A stretch of 64,000 nucleotides of DNA from Tetmemena sp. SeJ-2015. Taxonomy: Eukaryota; Ciliophora; Spirotrichea; Sporadotrichida; Oxytrichidae. This document shows positions 33,849-44,926 of the stretch, one piece after another. Under the pieces are notes generated by a model. The model was given only the letters and a program-made list of their open reading frames with translations. It was not told where the DNA came from and searched no databases. Where the stretch lies: assembly GCA_027382625.1 (NCBI GenBank), contig JAJKFJ010021883.1:1-64000 (forward strand), read 5' to 3'. Position numbers and translations under genes: made by a program. Positions within the stretch are counted from its first letter, which is position 1. The number at the start of each line of letters is the position of its first letter.

Positions 33849-36456
33849 ATGGAAATTCTGAAGCAGCTAAGAGACAAATTCTATAGCTGAAAATAAGTGT
33901 TAACGTTCTAAAGCAGATCCTCCATTTTCTAAGCTATTCAGATATTCTGTAATCATTTGACCTCACTCTGCTTAGTTTGGAATTTATAAGATGATTGAAG
34001 AATGAATTCTCAGTGGGAAACCCCTAGAAAGTAGAGATATAATTGATTTAATATTTATTGTGTAATGATAAAATAGCCCCTAAGAGTAATATAGCAGGTA
34101 TCTAACTTCTGAAACCGCGTATAAGTGACAACCCATCGAGTCAAATTAAAAATTATAAGGTAGAAATCCTCAAAAATTATTATAAAGTAGCAGAAAGGTT
34201 AAAAACGAACTAGAACAGATTAATAACTTTAAGTTCATAAAATAATTTTTCTTCATCTTTTCATTTCTCTTCAAATTACTACCTGAACATCGTTGGATAT
34301 TTGGAGGCGGAAAAAATGGAAGAGACCTTCTGTCAAAATAATCCATAGTTCAATGGGTACGTTTTGTATTGCGGCATGATTTCTGCCAAGTCTTATATAT
34401 ACTTTCTCCTAAAGAGACATCAAAATCTATCCTATTAAATCTTTAACTTTTTTATCATTTACTCTTGTGGAAGCTAAATCCAAAGAGAGGACAAGTAAGC
34501 CCTTCCTTGAGAATTATCTTATTCTCGCATTGCTTTTAAGCTGACCATAATACTCACAATACTATTTTGCATATTAGCACCTTTTCTACTGATTATATTC
34601 TTTAAGAAATCTTATAGGCATATTATCATTATTCGGTAAGCTAAATAATTGCTAGCTTTTCTCCTTACTCTAAGTCGGCGATATCTAGCGTTCTAATTTT
34701 GACTTTCTAACAATTAAAATAAGATATAATAAATAAATATGATATTATTTTTTGTAAATGAGAGAGAAAGACCCATGGAGATGCATGGTTATAAATAATT
34801 AGGATCCTTATAATATTTATTTTAAATCAATAGATTTATCATAATTAAATATTATGAAGCTTGCTTTATGAATGAATGTAGTAGTTATGAGGAAGCATAT
34901 CATAATATAGACTTCTTAAATTTAAGATTAATATTTTCCCACATCTATCTTCGCACTATATATTCCCCAGCAAGCTTTTCAATCCCTTAATAAAGCCAAT
35001 TCAAGGGATATTTATAAAGTTCTTTCTAAATTGGTGCTATGTTATAGAGATGATGAGTATTTTGTCTTTATATTTTTAAGGAATTATAATATAGATGGTA
35101 ATTAATTCAAAATGTATGACATCTTTAAAAAATAAGTTGGATCTATGATATTTTATAGCTAAAGCTGTGACTGATTATATATTTCAGTCTTTTTCAACAT
35201 CTAAAAATTTAAGCAGAATTTTATTTTTCAAAAAATAAATCTTATTTACTGAAGCATCTCGCAATTCACTCACCCTAGTTAAATTTTAAAATAATTCTTC
35301 TACTTAATTTGAAGTATTTTTATCTCTTATACCCTTTAAAAGATTAAAGGATAATTCATTAAAAATGCTTTCTTAAAAAAAGTAAATTTTGTCCTCCTAT
35401 TAAAAAGCGAACCGCATGTCCTTATCAAGAAGATTATTTCTCTCCTTATAATTTAGTTATTGCCATATTCTGCTTAGAGCTTGGGAACTGAGGAGGCTAA
35501 GAATAAAGAGCTGAAATCAAAATCTATTTTAATTATTCAAATTATCTTAAATACATTCAAATAAAATCAAATTACTATAAGCTCTCTTATTATCCAATAA
35601 AATTGCAGTTATAATCTAATTTATAAGGTATATCTTCACTTAAAAATGTGTGTAAATGGAAAATATCTTTTCCTTATTTTAGGCTTAATCTTGTTCTAAA
35701 ATTAACATTCCTATCCCAAGATGAGCTTGGAACTTGAGGAATCATATTGGAAAGTTTCTCTGCACTCAATAAGTAGTTTAGTGAGAGACAGCGATTAATT
35801 TATAAACAATGAGTGAATATTTGTATAGTCATTCTATAGATTAATTTTTTATTTATAAAATGCAAGAAGATATTTATTTTTAGACCTAATATTTTCAAGA
35901 TCTCTATTCCAAAAGAAGGGGCTGAATTTGGAATCCACTTTGAAATTTCCTTGATAATAGAAGGAATCACAATCTAGCTAAAAATGCAGGAATTTTTAAG
36001 CATCAAATTATTATTCTTCAATTAAATCAAAAGATATAACCTATATTTTCTTCTATTCAGAAATAATAATTATTTTAGACAATCCGACTGAAAATGGATT
36101 TTTAAAGCAAGCTTTGTAAAAAAAACTTTATTTCTGTACAAAATTATTCAAAATAACGATTTTTTGATAACCAAGAAAAAATTTATTTAAAAAGATTTTT
36201 TATTATAAATTTTTTTATAAGTCTTTAAGTAATAAAATAAAAGCTGTGTATTAATTTGAGTGATGCAAGTTGCAGGTTTATTCAAAAACTTTCAGTGTGC
36301 AACCTTATATAGGGTAATAATTATATTAATTCGATTATTTTATAATACAATAAATAGTTCTACTATTACCCACCAATTCATCAGCTCATTTAAGCGCTAT
36401 CAACTGTTCCGTATTAATATATACACAATATGTTTGTATTTATATCATTTGTATCC
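33849..36456. other. AT-rich interval between phosphatase paralogs
   Basis: About 2.6 kb with frequent TGA in all frames, long A/T runs (for example 36115-36240) and no protein-like stretch beyond chance. It is likely germline-limited spacer between two macronuclear chromosomes. Confidence 0.6.
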
Positions 36457-38081
36457 ATGCAGTCAACAGCACAGATTAAGGTGAAGAATCAGTACACTTC
36501 TTCCATTCTCAAGTTCAAGCTCAACAACAAGATTCAGCACAATGTCGCAGTCGCAGCCCTTACTTAGAATAAGATTCCACAGCTGGAGAGCTTGGCAGAA
36601 GACATCCGCTAAACCAAAACTAAGAGCATGATGTTCTTCGACAACGGAGATAGACCAAAGCATCGCACTCATACTGAGAGCAAGCCTAACCCTGCTATGC
36701 GATAGGTCAAAACAGCCGTCATTTCCCCAGGAATTCAAGGTGGAGTTGCAACTGAGTAATCTAATCAAAATGCTATGGCTATCGATCCTTACATCGTTGG
36801 AGACAGTGTTTCATCAATGAGCTCAATTATGGATGAGGAAGCAGAGGACTACTATAGATACTATAATTAAGACATGACATATCATAAGACTTGAATTCAA
36901 TTTGAGTTTACAGTGAATCTATCATAGTGTCAGCGATGGTGAAAGAGCCGGAGGATTTGGTAGACAAGGACCTGATAAACTTATTGGCTTTCATTAAGAG
37001 ACTTACTCCTCCAACTGACGCTCAGATAGCATCCAAAGCACTAGAATTCGGTGAACTATCCAGGCACAAGACTTTGATTTTTGACTTAGATGAAACTCTT
37101 ATCCACAGTCAGCAATTTATTTTTTACGAGGCAAATAGTTCCCGGTTCGGATCAAGAGATAGTGAAGGATTTTGAGATTGTACTACCAGGAGGCCAAGCC
37201 AAATTTAAACTTATCAATAAGTTGGGATATTATAATTTGGAGTTGCTGTGCGTCCATATGTTCAGCAGTGCTTAGAACACTTGTCGAACTACTACGAAAT
37301 GGCAATCTTTACTGCGGCAGAGCAACAGTATGCAGATATGATAATCGACCGTATTGACCCAGAGAAGAAGTTCTTCTCTCATCGTCTTTATCGCCAGCAT
37401 TGCTTCAAAGTAGATGATGTTTACGTTAAGGACTTACGCATAATTACTGACTAATAAAATAATATTGATAATATGGCTTTCTTATTATGACAGACCAGAG
37501 GAGGACACTATTCATCAAATTTTGAGAATAAATTGATTTCATGAAGTTAAATTAGTAGCACTATTTCACTAAAATTCTGTAAGGTTAAATAATTTGATAG
37601 GTGGATATAAATTTTAGAAATTTTTATTATTTATTGGCTAGCCCTTGGAAACATATGGGAATTAATTTAATTTGAAGAAGATATAGAGTTTATAAAAGTA
37701 GATGTGTATAATTCTCCGTGACTATGAGTATAGATGAAATATTTAAAGAAGAGATTGAAATCATTTTAATTTGTTTCTGCTAAGTCACAGATAGAGGAAT
37801 GATTCTCAGGTATTAACTGCCACATACACTAATTATATAAAGCAATCATCTAATTTCATTCTGATCTAAGCTATATCATTGTAGACAACTCTATCCTCTC
37901 ATTTGCCTTCCAGTTAGACAATGGAGTGCCTATGTGCGCTTATTTGGCAACCTCAGCAAATGACTAAGAGCTTCTTTACCTAATCACATATCTTGAAGAA
38001 GTTTATCACCTCAAAGATTGCAGAACTGCTAACAAGAAAACATTTAAGCTCTCTGAAATTATTCATATTTTGTATAAGTGA
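36457..38081 (+). CDS. FCP/SCP-type CTD phosphatase B
   Basis: ATG 36457. A basic, Ser/Thr/Pro-rich N terminus (MMFFDNGDRPKHRTHTESKP) precedes VKEPEDLVDKDLINLLAFIK and the core RHKTLIFDLDETLIHS, then RPYVQQCLEHLSNYYEMAIF, TAAEQQYADMIIDRIDP, YRQHCFKVDDVYVKDLRIIT and VDNSILSFAFQLDNG to TGA 38079. The DxDxT motif marks a Mg-dependent phosphatase of the NIF/SCP family. Four IESs (37109, 37205, 37449, 37504) interrupt the core; between the last two lies an MDS of only about 18 bp coding DRPEED. A further frame change near 36880-36910 is unresolved. Order of MDSs is linear. Confidence 0.82.
37109..37139 (+). other. IES, 31 bp, pointer TC, phosphatase B
   Basis: TC at 37109-37110 and 37140-37141. 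Removal gives DETLIHSPGSDQEIVKDF, keeping the family's IHS after the catalytic motif. Paralog A is uninterrupted here. A GT-AG reading of nearly the same segment would give IHIPG instead, so an intron cannot be excluded. Confidence 0.6.
37205..37242 (+). other. IES, 38 bp, pointer TT, phosphatase B
   Basis: TT at 37205-37206 and 37243-37244. Removal gives GGQAKFAVRPYVQQC, matching GTRFAISKRPYADKC of paralog A, which is uninterrupted. No GT-AG pair gives the right frame. Confidence 0.75.
37449..37488 (+). other. IES, 40 bp, pointer GAC, phosphatase B
   Basis: GAC at 37449-37451 and 37489-37491. It separates RIITD from the small MDS 37489-37506. Confidence 0.65.
37489..37506 (+). other. Micro-MDS of about 18 bp (DRPEED)
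   Basis: This short segment codes DRPEED. Placed between RIIT and LSYIIVDNS it fills the space taken by DRELEDM in paralog A, so a coding role is supported by alignment. It is bounded by GAC and GA pointers. Confidence 0.6.
37504..37862 (+). other. Long IES, 359 bp, pointer GA, phosphatase B
   Basis: GA at 37504-37505 and 37863-37864. AT-rich, no long frame, stops in all frames. Its removal with the 40 bp IES gives RIITDRPEEDLSYIIVDNS. The boundary pointer is short, so the exact ends may shift by a base or two. Confidence 0.65.
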
Positions 38082-38554
38082 CTTATTTTTAATTTAAAAG
38101 AACAATGATTATCAGAAATCCTTTCTTCAAATTTTATAGGATTTTCAAACATAAAACTTTAATAGTTATAAGGAGAATATAATTTTTCTATTTTATGATT
38201 TTTACTTAATTCTAAATTTGAAAATGGTCTTTCTGCTATTTTATATTTTGATATTATGCTTTTAATTATGTGAAATGATGAATAAGGTTATCTGACCAGT
38301 CAAGATCTTAAAAACATATTCCGATGCGATTTCAATTGGTTTTATTTTTGATCATGTGATTTCATATCTACAAGATAAATACTGCTCAGATAATGTTTGG
38401 TTGGTTCGCTTCAATAATGAAAATGACAAAAATCTAAGAATATTAACCTTAATTACATATTCTATTTTAATGAAAATTCATTCTATCTATTTGAAATATT
38501 ACTACTTTTAATAAAAGCAAAGTGAATTATGAAAGTTTATATTACAAAATTAAC
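38082..38554. other. AT-rich intergenic interval
   Basis: No coding sequence seen between the convergent ends of phosphatase B and the P-loop ATPase. Confidence 0.6.
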
Positions 38555-39730
38555 TCATTCCTCTCCTTCAGCCTTGCTCATCTCTTCGAAATAGTTACCA
38601 AGTTCACTGAGAATAGGACTGAAAATACCTGTGAGACTATTCTAAAGGATTTTACTCGCCTACTCTTCACTAAACACCCTCTCAATCCTTCTGAATTTAT
38701 ATGTCTGTGGACGTCCAAGTTCAATCTCCTTTTCTTTCTTTACTCCTTAGGCTTACTATCCTCCTTACCTCATTTAATTCTTATCCGCTGTCACGGTCTC
38801 AGATTTAACCTGCACATCTTAAGCTTGACTCCTATTACCTTTAACTTCCTCCCTTCCTCTGTCATTGGTTGCAGTCTCTGACTTCACAAGCTAACTATGA
38901 TCTCTCTTTACACCCAATTTAAAATCGAATTCCTCCTCGAAGAAGTAGGGATTTTCCTCCACTCGAAACAAGTCAATGTGAAAGATTCCAGACCAGAATT
39001 AATCTTGAAGTAGTGGTAGATTCTCATTCACTCGAAGGGCTGTCCCGCCATTAACTGATGCATCTGCGCACAATCTCTTCACATCGAGACTGTTATGAAG
39101 CAACTTGTAGGTTATTGATTGCTGCTCGTCTCGTTTGCATAAGTAGAATATCTGCTACGAATGCTTGCTTGCCTCAGAGTATATCCTTAAGAAGTCAAGC
39201 TCCTCAGTTGAGCTGCACCGATAAGTAACTATGCAATTGTTGGGCTTGTACAAAGGCTCTGAATAAAGGAAACTACGACAGTCCTCTATTAGAGTTAGGA
39301 GGAAGCTAAGTCTCATCATCTTTGTCAGGTAGTTGACACTTCTATTGCCCTCAACGTAATAATCCAAGCTATCTATCAAGAGCACCACTGGCAAATTGCT
39401 TTTGGGGATGAGATGGAAATCTGCAAGGAACTTTACTAGGCTTTCATAGTCATCAATATACTTGTGCTTAATTTGTTTCAGAGTCTCTATGTGCACTTCG
39501 CAGTAAGTGCCAAATGTCATTTGATGTTCAAGTAGCCTTTTCTTTGGAGTAACTATAAGAGCTATGTAGTTGGTATCAGTTTTTTTGCCAGCCATTTCTG
39601 GGACTTCCCCATCTCCAGGCATAAGTTTAGCTATCTCGTTGTAGACATAATGAAAAGACAGAGTGGACTTTCCGCATTTTTCTGGTCCTATTAAAAATTT
39701 CATTGCTGAAAGGTCGTAAATTATTCTCAA
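38555..39730 (-). CDS. P-loop RecA-like ATPase (SWSAP1/Rad51-paralog-like candidate)
   Basis: ATG 39730 (MRIIYDLSAMKFLIG) to TGA 38555, about 391 residues in one uninterrupted frame, so this gene has no IES. Walker A is GPEKCGKST near residue 15; Walker B is LPVVLLIDSLDYY near residue 120. The first 190 residues look like a compact RecA-type core; a helical and charged region follows (VEENPYFFEEEFDFKLG) with Lys/Gln-rich low complexity (VKSETATNDRGREVKGN) before a helical end. Short RecA cores of this type occur in SWSAP1 and archaeal RadA paralogs that assist homologous recombination. Family membership is inferred from motif spacing only. Confidence 0.55.
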
Positions 39731-39950
39731 GGATCTTAAATTTCAAACTTAATCCTTCAATTATGATGAATATTTAAAAGAAAAAATAATCCAGAATGAA
39801 ATACACATGAAAGAGAGAAATTATTCCAGAAGCCTTAGACATTTAAAGAAGTAGGAAAACAAATAAAGAAAGTTTTTATCAAAATGAAAAATTAAGCAAA
39901 CAAATTCTTGAACTTAAATCCAAAATTTAAGCGTCTCAAGTAGAAAATTT

Positions 39951-42900
39951 TCATCTCATTTATTGAATTTGGCTAATCCTTTACTGCTACAAGTGCTGCT
40001 GATTATCTATTCTATTAGGACTATCCTCATTTTCTCTTTCATTGTTGGTGCTGTTTCGATGACCTCTAGATTATCTCCTAAATAGTTACCCATTACTTTC
40101 CTGCGCATTTTACTGCTGTTGCATTTGTTAATGTTGCTACTACTATTGTTATTGAATCATTCTCTGCTTGAGTTTGTTTGGATTGATAGTAACACATTTA
40201 GTCACATCAAAAGTCTTGTAAATTCCTACCAGCTTCTCAGCAAGCTCAAACATATTGTTTCTAAGTGAGATGATGAGGAACTAACTATTTCTGGCTCTTT
40301 TCTTGATGTAATCTCCAACAATTGCTACGTTCTTATAGTCCAAAGCTGCATCTATTTCATCCATACAATAGAGTGGAGAAGGTTTGTAATGATGAAGAGC
40401 GAAGATCAAAGAAAGAGAGGAGATAGTCTTTTCACCTCCAGAGAGCTTTGACATTTGCTTCCATGATTTCTTCAAAGGCCTAACGTGGAACTGTATACCC
40501 TCTGAGAATGGATCAAGGGCGTCTAAAGCTTCTAATTCAGCATCTCCACCATTTGTGATGAGTCTATACATCTCTTTGAGCTTTGTAGAAATGATCTGGA
40601 ATCCATGCATGAATTCATCATGTCTCCTCTTCTTGAGTCCTTAATGCTCCTCCTTCATGTGTGCAAATTATTTTTCAACATCCTTCAGCATCTCTTGCTT
40701 GCTGATGAAATCCTTGTTTCTCTCTTTATACTACTCAATTATGTTGATGTTAGGATTTGAATTTTGAATTTCATGACCGAGGACCTCTATTCTTTAGCTG
40801 ATCTGATTTTTCTACTGAGTAAGAATCTTTATCTCCTCTTCGATAAAGTTGTAGCTTATGGAAGTGTGGACTAAATGATAGTCAAAGCCTTAAGGTTCTC
40901 TCTTCATCATCTTAGAATTAGATTGCTCAAGGGCGCCGTTCTCATCGTGCTCACTTTAAGCTATTCTACTTTAGCTGAGAATTTGTTGAGAAGACCCTAC
41001 AGATTATCTTGTGGGTGAAACGTTTCTTTAGCTCTAGCTCATTTGCTAAGAGTTCTATAAAGCCAGTTGACTCTAACCTTGCTCACTGAAAACGTAGCTA
41101 AACTCAGATTCTTGTTGTCTAAACTTTTCTCTATTCTCTCTAATCTTGATTTTTGTGCCTTTGCAAATTTCATCCAAATGAACTCGCACTTTCATGGACT
41201 CATCTACTGCCTGTTTGGCTTTTTGCTCAGCATCTTCTATCTCACTCATTTCTCTTTTGAGTTGAGTGAAAGCGATTCTCCTTTGTTCGAGTTTTTCTTT
41301 GTTAGAAGTCTTTTCTTACTGAATAGCGGTCATATCAGCGATTATTTCCTCACCTAGCTTAGTATTCTTAGCCACATCCTCCTCTAATTTCTTGAAGTAT
41401 TCCTCAAGTTTCGCTATTTCTAGCTACTCTTTCTCAATTTCCTTGTCTAGCTTTAAGAAATTAGCAGCAGTATTTTAGAGAGTGGACTTCATTCTAGTGA
41501 TCTATTTCTCTGTCTCATTAATCTTCTTTAAAGTTAACTCAAGCTCTTCTTTCTTTTGACGATATCTCTCTCCTCCTGACTCCATGATCTTGGCTTCAAG
41601 CTTTTTTATTTCATGCTTCAATTCTTCAATTTAAGGGTGCAGTCCTGATAGCAGATCAGAATCAGCATTTATTACTCTCTTGATTTCCTCAACTCTTTCT
41701 TCTTCCTCAGAGGCCTTTTTCATGTCAATACCAAGAGCTTTCATTTTGTTTTCATAGCTCTAAAGTGATTCATTTAGCTGTCTCTCTTCGATCTGAAGTT
41801 TTTAAAGACTTATCTTTAGCTGCTGTTCCTTTTTCTGGCAAGCATTTTTCGCATTTTCTAACTGAGGGCGTTCATCTCTGAACCTGGTTAAGGCTTGAGT
41901 GTCTCTTTCTATTCTCTAGCCAAGCTCTCTGATTTAGTCCTCAGAGAATTCATTGATGGGCTTATCACTCATTCCACCTTTGCGAGGCTGACCACCTCCA
42001 CTCATGGTTCCCGCTTTCTCGATTAAAACTCCTTGGATTGTGATAACTCTATGTCTAACTTGACCATAGGCGATACGAGTTGAGTTTTCCATGTCTTCAC
42101 AAACTAAGGTATCCTTAACTGCGTAATAGAACGAGTCCAAAAACTTTTCATCCTTAGATTGGATCAAATCAAAGAGCCTCAAAGAATTCTAGGGAACTTA
42201 GAAAGGCTTCAATCTTTGCTGTCTAGTTTACTGAGCCATCTTATCCATACAAATGAACTTTCCAATACCGACATGATTTTCCTTCAGGAATTAAATTGCC
42301 TTCTCACCGTTTTAGATAGTCTCAACTACTATATGATCCAGCAAGTTGCAAGAAGTAGAAATAGCTATGTCATATTTCATGTCAATCGTGCCTAGATCTC
42401 CAAGTCTTCCATGAATTCCAGATAGGACACCTCTTTTCTAGGCATCAAGAAGTTCCTTAAGAACTTTATTTCTGCTTGCACTTTCATTCTAGGTCGATCT
42501 CATTTGATTGTACTAGTCTCTGATCTTGCCTAAATCTTTCTCCAAATTTCCAGATTCTTGCCTGTTTTTGATAAATCTTTCATCTAACTCCTTCATTTCA
42601 TTGACATTATCTTCAATTCCTTTAGAAATCTTTCCAATCTCCTCTCTCACGTCTTGAATCTTTTTCTGATTGTTATGGATATAGCTGCTGTTATTTTCCA
42701 TTTCAGCCTTGACTTTGACAGATTTACCCTCTATTGCAGCCATCTCTTGTTTCTTGATGTCGATGTTAGTCTTAGTTGATGTGAACTGATTAACAAGAGG
42801 ATTAAGTTGCTGCTCGTATCCTTCTTTCTCCCTTCGCAACTTCTAAGTTAGCTCCTGTACTCTTACTTCCTCTTTCTCAAATTCCTCTTCTACTTAGATT

Positions 42901-44294
42901 TTCTTATGCTAAAGGACTTTCAACTCTTCCTCACTTAAGGGTAACTTTTTCTCATACTGACTATTCTCATCAATCTGCTTCTACTTGCGATGCTCGATAT
43001 CTTCAATAGTTTGCTTGGCTTTGCTAACCTTCTAGAGGGTGTGTCTCATTTCATTTCTTATCATGATGTCTGACTTCTCGAGCATCCTGAAATCATTGGT
43101 GAGCTCTTCATGCTTCTTAGCCGCTGCGTCATCGTTAGCCATAAGCAATTGAATCTCTTCAACCAGACCTTTATTCTCTTCCATCATTTTCTTCTTGCGC
43201 TCTCTAACCTCCTTGGCTTCATTTTTCAGAAGTTGGATCTTAGTCATTTGATCGTTCAGCTTTTAGACTCCCTCACCTAAGTCGACAAAGTAAAGCATGT
43301 TCTTGAGCAACATGAAATTGCGCTCCTTCCTAAGGAATTCAATAGCCGCATTTTTGTCAGCCTCAAGTGCCTATAGTTCCAGAGAGATTGCATTAACACG
43401 AGAGAGCTTTTCTCTTCTCTCGTTATCAATAACCTCTATGTTCTTCTCAAGGTCGTTGATTCTTTAGACATACTAGTTTGAGCCAATTATATCCTCTAGA
43501 TACTCTAGCAGTCCAGTTTCATTTTCATTCTGAGCCTTAGCCTTCATTAGAGAAATTTATTCAACTTCTCCTTGGAGAATCAAGAATCGATTGTGCTCAA
43601 GATCAATACCCTTTGCACTCAAGAGTTCACTCACCTCTTTAAAGCTACGCTCAATTCCATTTATCATATACTTAGAGACACTCTGGCGGTTGACGCTGCG
43701 AGCTACCTCAAATTGAGAACCCTCAACAACTTGATAAGAGTCTGGCTCATCTTCATCATCGAGTATGTCTTGGAAAAATACTCGCACAGTTGCGTGAGTT
43801 ACGTCTTGGTGCTCTGCAGATTTGTGCACCAGTTCGGAAAGCTTGTTAAGTCTCATGCGCTTGGCTCTCTTTCCAAACACAAAGAGTAGTGACTCAATGA
43901 GGTTTGACTTTCCTGAGCCATTAGGTCCAACTACTGCGGTAAAGCATTTATGAAGAGGACCTATTTCTCTTCTGCCATAGTAAGACTTGAAGTTCTCAAG
44001 GACAACTCTTTCAATCATAAGTCTCCTGTTTTTCTTTTTCTCAGTTTTCACTACCAATTGAGCTTGCTGCATTTGAAGTTAAGTCAGAGCTGCACTGTTG
44101 TTCATTTGATGTAAGCTATTACTGAGATCGATATTTTGATTGTGTTCAACTCCCTCCATAGCATCTGAAGAGTTGAGACTACTGTTATTCAAGTTTGCTT
44201 GATTGCTTAAGTTTTATGGGATAGCTGACAAAGCTCGATCTCCCATAAAGCTTTGCTGCTAAATGTGAGCATTACTTTGTTGGCTCATCTGCAT
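39951..44294 (-). CDS. smc4: Condensin subunit SMC4
   Basis: ATG 44294 to TGA 39951, about 1447 residues, one open frame with no IES or intron needed. N-terminal head: RLMIERVVLENFKSYYGRRE and Walker A VVGPNGSGKSN, then FVFGKRAKRMRLNKLSEL, diagnostic of SMC4 rather than other SMCs. Two long coiled coils flank a hinge (GVLSGIHGRLGDLGTIDMKY, later MSGGGQPRKGG). The C-terminal head has the ABC signature LSGGEKTISSLSLIFALHHY and Walker B PLYCMDEIDAALD. Both ends are Gln/Asn-rich extensions. SMC4 pairs with SMC2 and non-SMC subunits to compact chromosomes at mitosis and, in ciliates, micronuclear division. The CAP-D2 gene lies directly upstream on the same strand. Confidence 0.95.
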
Positions 44295-44926
44295 TTCCTA
44301 TATTCAAAAGTGTTAGAGATTTATTAAACATGAAAATTGCAAACATTATAGTACTTCATCATCATTCTTAAATTTACTTACTTCATTCTGTTATTAATTT
44401 ATGTTCGAATCTTCTTCAAAAAGAGATTATACTTGATTTTGGAATCTCATTTACTGACCACTGTTTGCTTAGTTTAAACTTATTCTTACTCAGCCTACTG
44501 CATCTGATTATTGTGCTTTGATCTTGCATGATTTCTGTCGGGTGCAATTTAGATAATTTAAAAATCAAATTTAAATTTTATATAATCTTCCCAGACTTTT
44601 AACTTTGCTTTTCTCTTTTGCTTGGAGGCTCGCATTATATTATGAAAACACAGGGAAACCAAATATTTAAATAGCAATTAATATCAAGATGATAGAATAA
44701 TCAGTAATTATATTTTTGTAATAAAGATTATAGCAATATTAATTAAGGATTGTAGAAATTAATCAACTGAAATCAAAAGTCAAACTTTCTCAAAATTATA
44801 CAAGCCATTGAAATATGAATGGCATTAAGGATTCACAAACAAATGTTGAATTATCTAAACTTCATTAATTTTAAGATCAATTTAAATTTGAAAATTATAT
44901 TTGACTTCATTTTCAAATTAGAGAAT
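44295..44926. other. AT-rich interval between condensin genes
   Basis: About 630 bp without coding evidence; it should contain the 3' end of CAP-D2 and the start region of SMC4. A short ORF on the minus strand with a GTAAGT donor near 44385 does not join to SMC4 in frame. Confidence 0.6.

Noticed and set aside
38522..38881. Plus-strand 119-codon ORF
   Set aside because: Opposite the C-terminal part of the P-loop ATPase; its Leu/Phe/Ser content is a shadow of Glu/Lys codons.
41067..41357. Plus-strand ORFs inside SMC4 (also 42159, 43572)
   Set aside because: Shadows of the coiled-coil coding sequence on the minus strand.
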